NCBI GenBank assembly: GCA_963576565.1
Contig: OY755046.1
Location: 69,903,719 to 69,967,718, forward strand
Reading direction: 5' to 3'
DNA: 64,000 bases
Source of the DNA: Aspidapion aeneum
Lineage: Eukaryota > Arthropoda > Insecta > Coleoptera > Brentidae
Shown: one piece after another, positions 35,501 to 48,800 of the stretch
Layout of the letters: each line of letters opens with the position of its first letter
How positions within the stretch are numbered: position 1 is the first letter of the stretch
Position numbers and translations under genes: made by a program
Notes under the pieces: model-generated
The model's database searches: none
The model's input: the letters and a program-made list of their open reading frames with translations, nothing else
What the model was told of the DNA's origin: nothing

Positions 35501-38500
35501 TGTACGCCATATTTGTTGTTTATTTACATTTTGCGATTTTTTTAGTTTGTCGTGTAAAATTGAGTTTTTCTGCGAAAAATTGGAAATTATTTACGTAAAA
35601 CATGGGCGGTTTGTGGGAAAATGGTGTATTTATGCTTTGAGGTATTTATTTTTGATATGATAGTATACTACTAAATCTACTTTGGAAAGCGTTGGAAAAC
35701 ACAAACATAAGCGTACAACTAATTAAGGCCATCAAAGTAACCGCAATAGTAAGGCAAAAGTTAAAATAAAAGCAAAACTAACCAAAGGATTTCAAGTAAA
35801 TAAAGGTCTTAAACAAGGTTGCTGTATCTCGCCTACGCTCTTCAAGATATACTTGAAACAAGTCCTTAAAGTATGGAAGAGAAAATGCCAAAACATGGAA
35901 ATTCCGTTGGAAAAAATCACCTTGTATACTTTATGTTTCGCCGATGATCAGATAGTAGTGGCTCAGGATTATGACGACCTCGAATACATGACACGAAAAC
36001 TAATAGAAGAGTACAATAAGTGGGGACTAGAGGTTAATCTCAATAAGACAGAGTATATGTGTATCGGTGGAATGAAACAGGATCTAATCTTAAATACTGG
36101 GCAGCGAATTCAGTCCTGTGAGTATAAATACTTAGGTCTAAAAATTACAGCTGACGGAACACTAGACAAAGCTATAAAAGATCGAAACGTACAATGAAGA
36201 AAAGCAATAACTTTATTAAATGGAATAATTTGGGACCAAAGTATATCAAAACATAACAAAAACCTTATATATAACACTATTGTAAAAAGTATTATTACAT
36301 ACGGCTTAGAAGTATTGCCAATCAAGGACAGAACAGAAAAAATGCTTTTCGCTACGGAGAGGGACTATTGGAGAAGAGCAGCAGGGAAATCAAAAAGAGA
36401 AAGAGTTACAAATCAAAGAATAAGAGAAATTATGACAGTGGGTGAACGTACTTTAGTGGATAATATAAGAACAAAACAACTGGTGTGGTAGAGACATGTA
36501 CAAAGAATGAATGATGAAAGACTACCTAAACAAATACTACAATGGAAACCAACTGGCCGAAGAAAACGAGGACGGCCAAGGAGAAGCTGGAGAGAAGGAA
36601 TAGACAGTGAAATAAGAATAAGAGGCCTAGATGATGAATTATGGGCAAACAGAAACGAGTGGAGATTGGGTATCGGAAGACGTAGAACGTTGTGAAACCG
36701 ATAAATATGTATATATATTTTTGACCCAAATAACTTATTTTGAGTGAAAACAAAAAAGTTTTTTTTACGATATAACCCTCCATATCTATGGTACAGATCG
36801 CTAAAAAAATATAACTACTATAAACAGGGTGTTCCAAGCTAAGTGTCCACCATTGCTAACTTGGTTATTATTAAGGATAGAAAAAAATTTTAATTGGCAA
36901 ACTAGTAGAATTTTTGACGCTCTTTAATGTTTTTAAAAAAAACTCGAAAAAGTGATGCTCTTTTTTTATATAAGTATCTCAAAGTGCATCAAAAATTCTA
37001 ATAGTTTGCCAATTTAAACTTTTTTCTATCTTTAATAAAAAAAAGGACACCCTGAATACGTAGAACACTAAAGCTTAAAAGTAAAATTGAGGAAACGCAG
37101 GAAGAAGAAAAAATTCCCCGATAATTAAAAATGTTTAAAAATATGAAAACAATTTTTTAATTTGAATACCTAATAAATATTTATAATGATATAATTTAAA
37201 TAATAGAGATATTTTCATACAACTTCGGGTCATTTACGTTATCAATTACTAAATTAAAATGGCTTTAAAAGTCGTAATTTGCAAAAAATTGTTAATTATG
37301 ATTACAGTGAAACCTCCTATAAGCGGACACTCACGGTTTCGTCGATTTTGTCCGTTTATTGGAGGTGTCCGGTTATGAGATAGAACTGCGAAATTTTAAT
37401 ATATATTTATTTACAATTTCCACTGCTTAATTTTTTCGATATTAAATTTTTCTACGATTTTTCGTGCTAATAGATGTTCCTTCTCCGAAACGTTAACAAC
37501 TTCCATTTTTTTACATAAACTAAGAAGTTTTTTACTAGGCGCCGTTTCAAAGAGATCTATTACTACCCAACTGAACAATAAAAATATAACACAGCAGTCC
37601 CGCCGAATAAAATATGTTGTAAATACGACAGAAGTATTTAGTCTCCGCATTAAAACGGAAAGAGGTAATTCCCCGGCTGCAGAGTGCGTTGTTGCCAACA
37701 TACTACATAATATTTATTCCCATGTCGTGCGTAATAAACTACGCTGATTAAAGTCATTTTTATTTAGTATTTGATGACGTCAATGACTCAAATTAGTATG
37801 AAAACTTCTCTAAACTAGATTTTAGAGTACCGTGATTTTTGTCTTCTTAATTCTTAAAAATACCTTCAGTTTTTTCTCGTTTTAAAAAATTTATTGACTA
37901 ATGGCAGCGTTCGCCGCTATACTGGGACTGTTGATCACCTCTCCAAGGCTCTCCAATAATTCTTTCCTGTAATCGTCGAAGTCTCCTTCCATTTCGTTGA
38001 TCGTTTGGTCTTCAATGACCCACAGGGTACAACCTAAATTAAGAACAAAAAATGTCTGTCTCTATCTATTGATTTAAAAACTCTGACAACAAAAAATTAG
38101 CAATTATCAAAAAAAAATTTTCGTCGAAAAATATGCCTTTTCTAGGCATTGCTGTGCGTGTTAAGAAGGTAAAAAATACTAATCGGGTAAAAAGGAGTTT
38201 TTGTTTCTCTCATATTTTTCCGTGGGTAGCCTGAAAGCTTAACCTCACGGGGGTCCAAGATCTAATGGACACCTAATAAGTGTTGACAGTTAACTGTTTC
38301 GTCCTTATGGGACTCCTCAAAACACTGCTTGGTCAATGTGACACTCTTGCGAAGTTAATTAGACGGTTTTGTCTCTAGGATAAAGATCTTTACTACTACT
38401 TTAAACGGGGTCTACACATAACGTTTTGCCTGACGTTTTACTTGATCAGGTAAAACGGATCAGGCAAAACCTTTCGTGTAGACAATAAAACGTACGTTTT

Positions 38501-41500
38501 GCCTGAACTGAACAGGACTGAAGTCGGACCTGTTGAACTGATCGGTAGAGCCTTTATTTCTGGTAAAACGTCAGTTTTAGCGGCATTTCTTGTGATAGTG
38601 CATATAATTTTAATTCCTTTCGAGTGCAACTTAGAAGTTGGTATACGAAACGTCTGACATTAGATAAGATAATTTTTTAGGAAATCAAACAGATTGCATT
38701 CCTCCACTAATTTTTAATTTGTTTTAAACAAATAGTCTCGACATGTTTCGTAAGCAGAAACTTAGATCTTCAGGGGACATTACCAAACTAAATCAGCACA
38801 AAATTTTGAAAAACTGGTTAAAAAACTATGTTTAGCTGCTGAAACGGTTAAATTATAGATATTTAAAACCAAAAACATTATTGACAAAAGCAGTGCTTCC
38901 TCCATGGTGTATCAAAAACTGATAAAAAACGTACGTTAAAACTATCAAGTGTGTACGCTAGTCTTTCAACCGTCATACTTGACCCTTTTGACTGACAGGC
39001 AAGACGTAAGGTAAAATGTTATATCTAGACCGGGCTTTAGACTTTAAAATCCGGCCAAAATATTTTATAGATAAAAAAAAACTATTATTTTACGGTATTA
39101 AGATGGTAAAAAAATAGGGACCTTTTGCACTCCCTCCTTTAGCTAACTTTATCCTTAATAAATGCGACAGTAAATGACAGATGTCACGTGGTATTTAGAA
39201 GCCCAATTTTGACCTTTGCAGCTACCCACAATTTTCTATCCTTTATTCTTTATTTATCTGTCAAATGCCTGTTTTGTGTTCTGTAGGCAAAATTAATTAA
39301 AAAGTTCCGAAAACAACTAGGGAAAAACTGAAAGAGCAATACCAGTGAAAAACTGCCAGGAAAATATAGGATTAGATCTGTGTTTACTGTGTACTTTTTA
39401 TTTTTTTACGCACTTCACAGAAAATTGACGACTTTTAGTTAGTTGGTGAAGCTTGTTGTCAAACAACACATACTAAACAACCATACCAGTTTTTATAAAA
39501 AATAGTTTTCAATCACTGACATAAAATTAAATCTGTGGATTTCCCCGCTTTGGTAGCTCTTGAAATAATTGTCTGGTATCAAAAATATTTTAAATTAACA
39601 TTACATTTTGACATAACGTTATATGCACGGCAACATTGTCTCTAAATAAAGGAACTATAGTTGAGGATGGGTACAAGTGGCACCGCGTCATAGCTATGGT
39701 AAACCAAATTTTGCGGCAAAATCTAAGTAAAGAAGCCTTAAAAACAGGTTATTGTCTTCCTCCACTAATTTTTCAAGTTGTTTTAAACAAATAGTCCCGA
39801 CATGTTTCGTAAGCAGAAACCTACATCTTCAGGGGACATTACCAAACTAAATCAGCACAACATTTTAAAAAACTGGTTAAAAAACTATGTTTAGCTGCTG
39901 AAACGGTTAAAACAAAAAACATTATTGACAAAAGCAGTGCTTCCTCCATGGTGTATCAAAAACTGATCTAAAAATGTACGTTAAAACTATCAAGTGTGTA
40001 CGCTAATCTTTCAAACGTCATACTTGACCCTTTTGACTGACAGGCAAGACGTAAGGTAAAATGTTATGTCTAGACCGGGCTTTAGACTTTAAAATCCGGT
40101 CAAAATATTTTATAGAGAAAAAGAAACTGTTATTTTACGGTATTAAGATAGTAAAAAAATAGGGACATTTTGCACTCCCTCCTTTAGCTAACTTTATTCT
40201 TAATAAATGCGACAGTAAATGACAGATGTCACGTGGTTTTTAGAAGCCCAATTTTGACCTTTTGCAGCCACAATTTTCTATCTTTTATCCATTATTTATC
40301 TGTGAAAAGCCTGTTTTGTTTTCTGTTGGCAAAATTAATTAAAAAGTTCCGAAAATAACCAAGGAAAAACTGAAAGAGCAATAACAGTGAAAAACTGCCA
40401 GGAAAATATAAGATTAATTCTGTGTTTACTGTGTACATTTTTTTAAAGCATTTCACAGAAAATTGACGACTTTTAGTTAGTTGGTGAAGCTTGTTGCCAA
40501 ACAACACATACCAAACAACCATAACAGTTTTTATAAAAAATAGTTTTCAATCACTGACATAAAATTAAATCCGTGGATTGCCCCGCATTGGTAGCTCTTG
40601 AAATAATTGTCTGCTATCAAAAATATTTTAAATCATTACATTTTGACATAACGTTATATGCGCGGCAACATTGTCTCTAAATAAAGGGACTATAGTTCAG
40701 GATGGGTACAAGTGGCACTGCGTCATAGCTATGGTAAACCAAATTTTGCGGCAAAATCTAAGTAAAGGAACCTTAAAAAACAGGTTATTGTCTTCCTCCA
40801 CTAATTTTTCAAATTGTTTTAAACAAATAGTCCCGACATGTTTCGTAAGCAGAAACTTACATCTTCAGGGGACATTACCAAACTAAATCAGCACAACATT
40901 TTGAAAAACTGGTTAAAAAACTATGTTTAGCTGCTGAAACGGTTAAGTCATAGACATTTAAAACAAAAAACATTGTTGACAAAAGCATTGCTTCCTCCAT
41001 GGTGTATCAAAAACTGATCTAAAAATGTACGTCTATCAAGTGTGTACGCTAGTCTTTCAACCGTCATACTTGACCCTTTTGACTGACAGGCAAGACGTAA
41101 GGTAAAATGTTATGTCTAGACTGGGCTTTAGACTTTAAAATCCAGCCAAAATATTTTATTAAAAAAAAACTATTATTTTACGGTATTAAGATGGTAAAAA
41201 AATAGGGACCTTTTGCACTCCCTCCTTTAGCTAACTTTATCCTTAATAAATGCGACAGTAAATGACAGATATAACGTGATATTTAGAAGCCCAATTTTGA
41301 CCTTTTGCAGCCACAATTTTCTATCTTTTATCCTTTATTTATCTGTGAAAAGCCTGTTTTGTTTTCTGTAGGCAAAATTATTTAAAAAGTTCCGAAAACA
41401 ACTAGGGAAAAACTGAAAGAGCAATAACAGTGAAAAACTGCCAGGAAAATATAGGATTAATTCTGTGTTTACTGTGTACATTTTTTTACGCATTTCACAG

Positions 41501-42807
41501 AAAATTGACGACTTTTAGTTAGTTGGTGAAGCTTGTTGCCAAACAACACATACCAAACAACCATACCAGTTTTTATAAAAAATAGTTTTCAATAACTGAC
41601 ATAAAAATTAAATCCGTGGATTACCCCGCTTTGGTAGCTCTTGAAATAATTGTCTGGTATCAAAAATATTTTAAATTAACATTACATTTTGACATAACGT
41701 TATATGCGTGGCAACATTGTCTCTAAATAAAGGAACTATAGTTGAGGATGGGTACAAGTGGCACTGCGTCATAGCTATGGTAAACCAAATTTTGCGGCAA
41801 AATCTAATTAAAGAAGCCGTAAAAAATTAGTGTTTCACTTTGTACATGCAGTGTGCCGCTCGGGGTTTAATGTTCGAAGGATAAAACAACAACAACCTTT
41901 TAAAGGAGAGATCAAATAGGTACTTACCTAATAAATAAAGATCCGAAACATAAAAGAGGATCCAAAATTATATTAAAATGTGCGCAAATATTGATTTAGT
42001 TGCAAAAACGATAATTTGTTTTGTAAAAAGCTCCGTCATAATTTGTTTGACATAAACAGTCAAAACAACAACGAATAGAAAACGTCAAAGCCCGGCTAAA
42101 TCAATAATATGTTCGTAACAACCAGATAAGAGTATATATATGTTCCTCTCTAATGAAATCGATTAGAAGAAGACATCAATAAAAAGCAAGTAAAATAATA
42201 AGCTAATGACTAATTAGTGCAGTACCTCATTTTGGGAATCAATATCAATAAAAAAATTAAAGGAAGTGCGTGCCACTGTGTCAAGGTTTTGATGACGCGG
42301 TGTCACTTTAATACAATATCAATTATAGTAGCCTGCGTTATAGACACAAGTAAGGTCAAACACTATCTTTTAGTAAAGTATAAGGTTCAAACCAGGTAAC
42401 TGCGCATGCCTCAAATAGAAGATAAGAGAAAAATGCGACATACAAAAGGTCCCTAATGAGTTAAGTTATCTTGCAGTAGTGACACCTGGTGAGGAACTGA
42501 TAAACTTACCCGTTTCTCTTATAAGCCGCTCGTCGTGAGAAACGATGATAACGCCCCCTGTGTACTCGTTGATGGCTTCCGCGAGGGCATCTATCGACTC
42601 GATATCTAAGTTATTTGTGGGTTCATCAAGGATCAGGACGTCTGGAGCGTTTAGACAGGTTTCTGCTAGAGCTACCCTCGCTTTCTGACCTAAAATAAGC
42701 CAAAAATAGCTTTGGTCAACGCTCTACGAGGAGAGGGAGAGGGAGATGGACATGGACATGAAGATGAAGATGAAGATGAAGATGATGAAGATGAAGATGA
42801 AGATGAA

Positions 42808-42861
<54 letters not shown>

Positions 42862-45800
42862 GATGATGAAGATGATGAAGATGATGAAGATGATGAAGAT
42901 GATGAAGATGATGAAGATGATGAAGATGATGAAGATGAAGATGAAGATGAAGATGAAGATGAAGATGAAGATGAAGATGAAGATGAAGATGAAGATGAAG
43001 ATGAAGATGAAGATTAAAGATAAAAGATTAAGCTGGAGGTAGAGGTAGAGGTAGAGATGGAGATGGAGATGGAGATGGAGATGGAGATGGAGATGGAGAT
43101 GGAGATGGAGATGGAGATGGAGATGGAGATGGAGATGGAGATGGAGATGGAGATGGAGATGGAGATGGAGATGGAGATGGAGATGGAGATGGAGATGGAG
43201 ATGGAGATGGAGATGGAGATGGAGATGGAGATGGAGATGGAGATGGAGATGGACATGGAGATAAAGATAAAGATAAAGATAAAGATAAAAATCAAGATGA
43301 AGATGAAGATGAAGATGAAGATGAAGATGAAGATAACGATGAAGATGACGATGACGATGAAGATGAAGATGAAGATGAAGATGAAGATGACGATGAAGAT
43401 GAAGATGAAGATGAAGATGAAGATGAAGATGAAGATGAAGATGAAGATGAAGATGAAGATGAAGATGAAGATGAAGATGAAGATGAAGATGAAGATGAAG
43501 ATGAAGATGAAGATGAAGATGAAGATGAAGATGAAGATGAAGATGAAGATGAAGATGAAGATGAAGATGAAGATGAAGATGAAGATGAAGATGAAGATGA
43601 AGATGAAGATGAAGATGAAGATGAAGATGAAGATGAAGATGAAGATGAAGATGAAGATGAAGATGAAGATTAAAGATAAAAGATAAAGCTGGAGGTAGAG
43701 GTAGAGGTGGAGATGAAGATGAACATGAAGATGAAGATGATGAAGATCAAGATGGAGAGAGGGGCGCTTACCTCCAGAAAGGTCCTTCATCTTAATGGTA
43801 TGGGCGTGGCTGGCCAAACCAAATGTGCCCAGCTGTTTTCTGGCTTTCTCGTAAGGTAAATCAAAAAGTCTCATGAGGTATTCCGAGGGTGTTTCTTCGG
43901 CTGTCAGATGTTCACCGGAGTGCTGGTCGAATCTGCCGATTCTTAGTCTGTGATTCTGTCGCTGCTCACCTAATGAAAAACAAGCTTTATAACCTCTAAA
44001 GCTAAAAATAAATTCGTAAGGTTTTTATTTGTTTTTTTTTAAAATTTTTCTGGCCACCTAGAAAGTGTTTTTTGTTAGAAAACATAGCTTGAACTTTATT
44101 GTCAAAATTTTAAGTTATCACTTTGCCGCAACCCCTACAATAAATCAAGATTAGTATATTAATATACAGGTTGCAGAAACGCTCGGACACGTCGATTTTG
44201 TTTGCAAGAAGGACACTTTTTGGCTATCTTGAAATTTTTGTAGCACGAACCCCCTTCGAGGGGTATACTTTACCCCTATATTTTGAGTAGGGAAAGTGGG
44301 TCTAGTGATACCTTGTTTTGAAGGCTTTTTGAGTGTCCTTACAACCGTGTAAAAATTTCAAAAATCTGTCCATTAGTTTTTGAGATAATTACCTTCAAAC
44401 TTTCAAATTTAACATGGACTGATAAAATAAAAATTTAATCAGAATTTTATATTTTTTGGATTCAATTTTTATTTTATCATTCCATGTTAAATTTAAAAAT
44501 TTGAAAGCAAATATCTCAAAAACTAATCGATGGATTTTTGAAATACATACCGTCAAAGATATCCTAGTTTATACTAACCTTCCAAAGGAGTCAACTCTCC
44601 AACCAATAACTTCAAAAACGTTGATTTTCCAACGCCGTTCGGTCCAACAATGGCGATCCTGCTTGACATGTCAATACCAAAGTCAACTTTGACAAAAAGA
44701 GGTTTTTGACCGGGCCACGCAAAAGTGACGTTGTGCAGACCCAGGACTGGAGGTTGAAGGGGCGGAGGCTCAGGAAATCTATTTAAAAAAAACAATAACT
44801 TTTAGTCAAAAGTGGTGAAAAGATGTAAATTTTAAAAATGACATGAAACAATGGTGAAAAGCAAGCTGTTGTACGGAATAGAGACTTTTCGCTTAACAGA
44901 AAAATACAAAACAAAAATGGACAAAATCGAAATGGATGCAATAAGAAGATCAATGAGAATCTAGAACAGATTATACCTATAAGAAATGAGATCATAAAAG
45001 AAAAATGAGAATCGAAGAAAGCATAACGGATGACATCACTAAAAGACAACTGATATGAATTCATGAAAATCATTCTCTATTAGATATCTAAGAATTCTAT
45101 TAATAACAATAAATACAGGGTTTGCCGGTGATAATATCAGACTCGACACCATCAAAGGCTCTTTTGTAATCAATAAAATATAGAAAATAAGGTAAACTTG
45201 CCTAAATTTGACAATATACTCTTTGGGTCTTTGAAGAAGTTCTGTGGGTTGACTTTCATCTTCCTGTTTCTGTATTTTGCTTCTGTTCTTCTCTTGTTTT
45301 CGAGTGAGAACCTCCTTTTGTTTCCTTTCTGCCTGTTTTTTGGAAGAACCTAAAGAAAAAACAAATTTACAGAAAAAAAAAGACATCGAAATTGAACAAT
45401 AAGGAAAACAAAGAGAAAGAATGACAACAAAGTAAGGCAAATTATAGAATAAGAAAAGGAATCGAAATAAGTGAATAAATTTGCAGATAAAAGGAAGAAA
45501 TAGAAAAATAATTTTTTTTCGTAGAAATAAATACCTTCTCTAGCCATTGCTGCGAGGGCTAGGAAGGTAAAACTATAATAACATGAACAAGTAATTAAGA
45601 AAGGATACAAAATAAAATAAATATAAAACAACAAATAGGAACAAAACAAAAAATAAAACTATGTAAAAAAGAAATAAAGACAAAGAAACAATTTACAGAA
45701 AAACAAATAAAACATAAATAAGCGATTAACCTAGAAAAAAAAAAAGAAAAAACGAAAAAGAAATATACACAAAATACAAATACGTAATTAAAAAAAAAAC

Positions 45801-48800
45801 GCAATAAACAGAATAATCAAAAGGAAATAGCAACAAAAGAATTAATTTACAAAAAAAAAGAAATAATGTCCAAAGTAGTAACACCCTAAAAAAGCAAATT
45901 ACAAAAAAAAAACAAAACCACAAAAAAAATTACTGATAAAATAATAGAAACACAACCAAGATGTAATAGTTTAAAACAACGATATATTATATACCTGATG
46001 ATTTTAATTCTTTAATCCTCTTTTCTTGTTTTTCATACTCCTTAATCATCTCTTTTCTTTTTTGAGCGTGCATCTTTTTAAACATGGAATAGTTTCCTTT
46101 GTAGTAGTACAGTTTTTGCTGGTCCAAGTGAATGATTTCATTGCACACGTTATCTAAGAAAGACTGGTCGTGAGATACTATCAGCAGAGTTTTTTTCCAA
46201 CCCTAAAATTTATTTAAAAAAAGTTTCTATATTTTTCAAACACAGATTGCAAATGAAGCATAGTTTTAGTTATAAGATTTAAAACGAAATGTGTTCTTTA
46301 TGGAGCATTTGAGTTTATTGTATAAAAAAAATTTCAAGTTTATAATTTTTTTTATTACAAAGCAAATACCTCATTCCTCTGGTGTAGTCCCAAACCAAAT
46401 ATTAAAAACTCAGATTGAAAAAAATATCCTAATAAATAATATTTAACCAAGTCTTAACTATTTATCAAAAAATTGATAAAACTTAAGTTTACAGTCATAT
46501 TTTTGAAAATCTGAATTTACATCTTCTCCGGAAAATCTTACAATTTTAAACGTGCTCCATTTTTAATAACACAATATTTGTGAATACCACCGGTTAATTT
46601 CTAGAGAAAGAGACGGCCCTGGATATCTAATTTACTTGTGAGGGTGACAAGTTGTGACAGATAATGTCTTTAGTTTGGTTTAAGTTATAGCTCTTTTTAT
46701 TTTCGGCAGAAAATTAGTTTTTTTGGGAGAAATCAAAAAGCAACGCTTCAATTATCATTCCTCTGGCAAGTAAATATTCGACTGATATCAATAGTATAAT
46801 TTTTTTGTTGATTGTTTTAAAATTATAAGTATTTTTTTTATTTAGTCGGCTTAGAACGTTTTTCTACGTTGTCCGACGAATTATAAGTATAGGAATTTAA
46901 AAAAAAATATATTTACTGTGCTGTACTGTTATTTAAAGGCAATGACCAAAAATGATATCCATATAGCCCACTTTTGGTAGAATCATCCATATAAATAGGG
47001 AATATTTTAAATAATAGGGACTTATTGCAATAAAGCCAAGCAATAATAGTGCTCGACACTAATCTGACAGTTTTCCATTGAAAACTGACAGTTGATCTTT
47101 CAAAATTGACATACCAAAGTCGAATTTATAAATACAGTCGTTTATTTTCCATTAATGGTGGCGGCACTATTAATTTCGACTTTTATAATACACAAAGGCC
47201 TAATTTTGAAAAAAGACAGCTGTTCTTATAATACGAAACTGTTAGAATAGTTCCCGGCACAATTAGTGCCTGGCTTTAGTACAATAAGTCCCTATTGTAA
47301 CAAACTTTAACACCAGTATTGACTAGAGGCCCTCGATACATTTGACACTTGTAAAACAAGGGTCAAATGTATCGAGGGCCTCTAGTATTTACTAAAGGCT
47401 CTACAGTGCTAAATGCTACAGTCCTAGGTCTACAAGTGTAGATTTTGGTTGAAGGTTTAAATCATTTTTCCCGTGAATTAAATAGTTTTTAATATTTATA
47501 TAAATCCTTCATAAATACCTTGCGATACGGGTCATCTTTTTCATTGTAACAAAGACATTATTTTCATACAAAGGTTAGATATAAATAAAAAAATACAATA
47601 TTTTGATTTAAAAATGGTAGCCATATTTAAACCTCCAAACGTCACTAGGAGATGTCCAATAAAAACGGTGTAAGTCAGTGACAGCTGTCCGCTATATTTT
47701 ACATGTTAATTTTTTAGACAAGTTAGCGATCATTAAACCGATGTTCAATTGTTTTGGTGGATGTGTAATTGAAAACGGATTCTAATATATCTTGTGCTTT
47801 TTACAATATCTAAATATTGATGCGTATTTAATACGGTAATATAGACATAGTTTTAAGTTATTTATGTATTATTTAGCTTTGAACATTTTTTCTATTGTTT
47901 TCCAAACTTTAAACCACCTCTCAGGGCGGTACTGCAATTTGGACTAAATTTTCAAAAAATTACATTTCGTTACAAATTGTTTAAATTGTATTTCTTTATT
48001 AACTTAATTTGAATTTATATGAGATGAAACTCACTGAGAAATGCTTACTATCATATTGCACATTAGAGTGAACCAAATTTTTACAGTTATTTGACCTGTG
48101 AGTATAAAAAAATACACTTAAACCGGTCGGTATCAAGTCTATAGACTTGATACTTAAAACCGATCTAAAATGCTGAGTTTTAAGGTGTCAAAAGGTCATG
48201 TTCCAGTTACAGCATTTGTCAAGTTTGAGTAGTAAGAAAAAATTGTGAATTTTAAAAATGACATATTTGACAATGGCAAATAATTTTGTTATTTATGATG
48301 ATCAAAAAACAAATAACCCTTAATGGGTATCAGTTTGTCAATTTTTTAAGAATAAATTCTTTTTATAAGCTATTAAAGTTACAAAAAAATGTTGCTTAAA
48401 AAAAAATAATAAAAAAAAAATAAAAAACAAAAACAAAAAAAAAATTATAAAAAAAGTTAAGGATGATTCGACCAAAAGTGGGCTATATGGATATCATTTT
48501 TGGTCATTGCCTTTAAATAACAGTACAGCACAGTAAATAATTTTGTTTTTTTAAATTTATGTAACTAATTAAGTGTAAGCTAAAAAGCATTTATTTTCCC
48601 GACTTTTAGGAATTATTGCATAAAAATTCCAGAGGGATGAGTACCAGAGGAATGAGTTTTTTAATGGTTTTCCAATTTAAATCAAAATCTATTTAGATTA
48701 CTTAACTTAAGTTTTATATAAACAAAGTTCCTATACTTATAATTTTAAAACAATCAACAAAAATATTATACTGTTGATATCAGTCGAATATTTACTTACC

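Noticed and set aside
43014..43874. Long Ile-Phe, Met-Lys, Met-Glu and Asp-Glu open frames on both strands
   Set aside because: They arise from the hexamer microsatellite in ABCF1 intron 9; only the part 43772-43874 is real exon 9.
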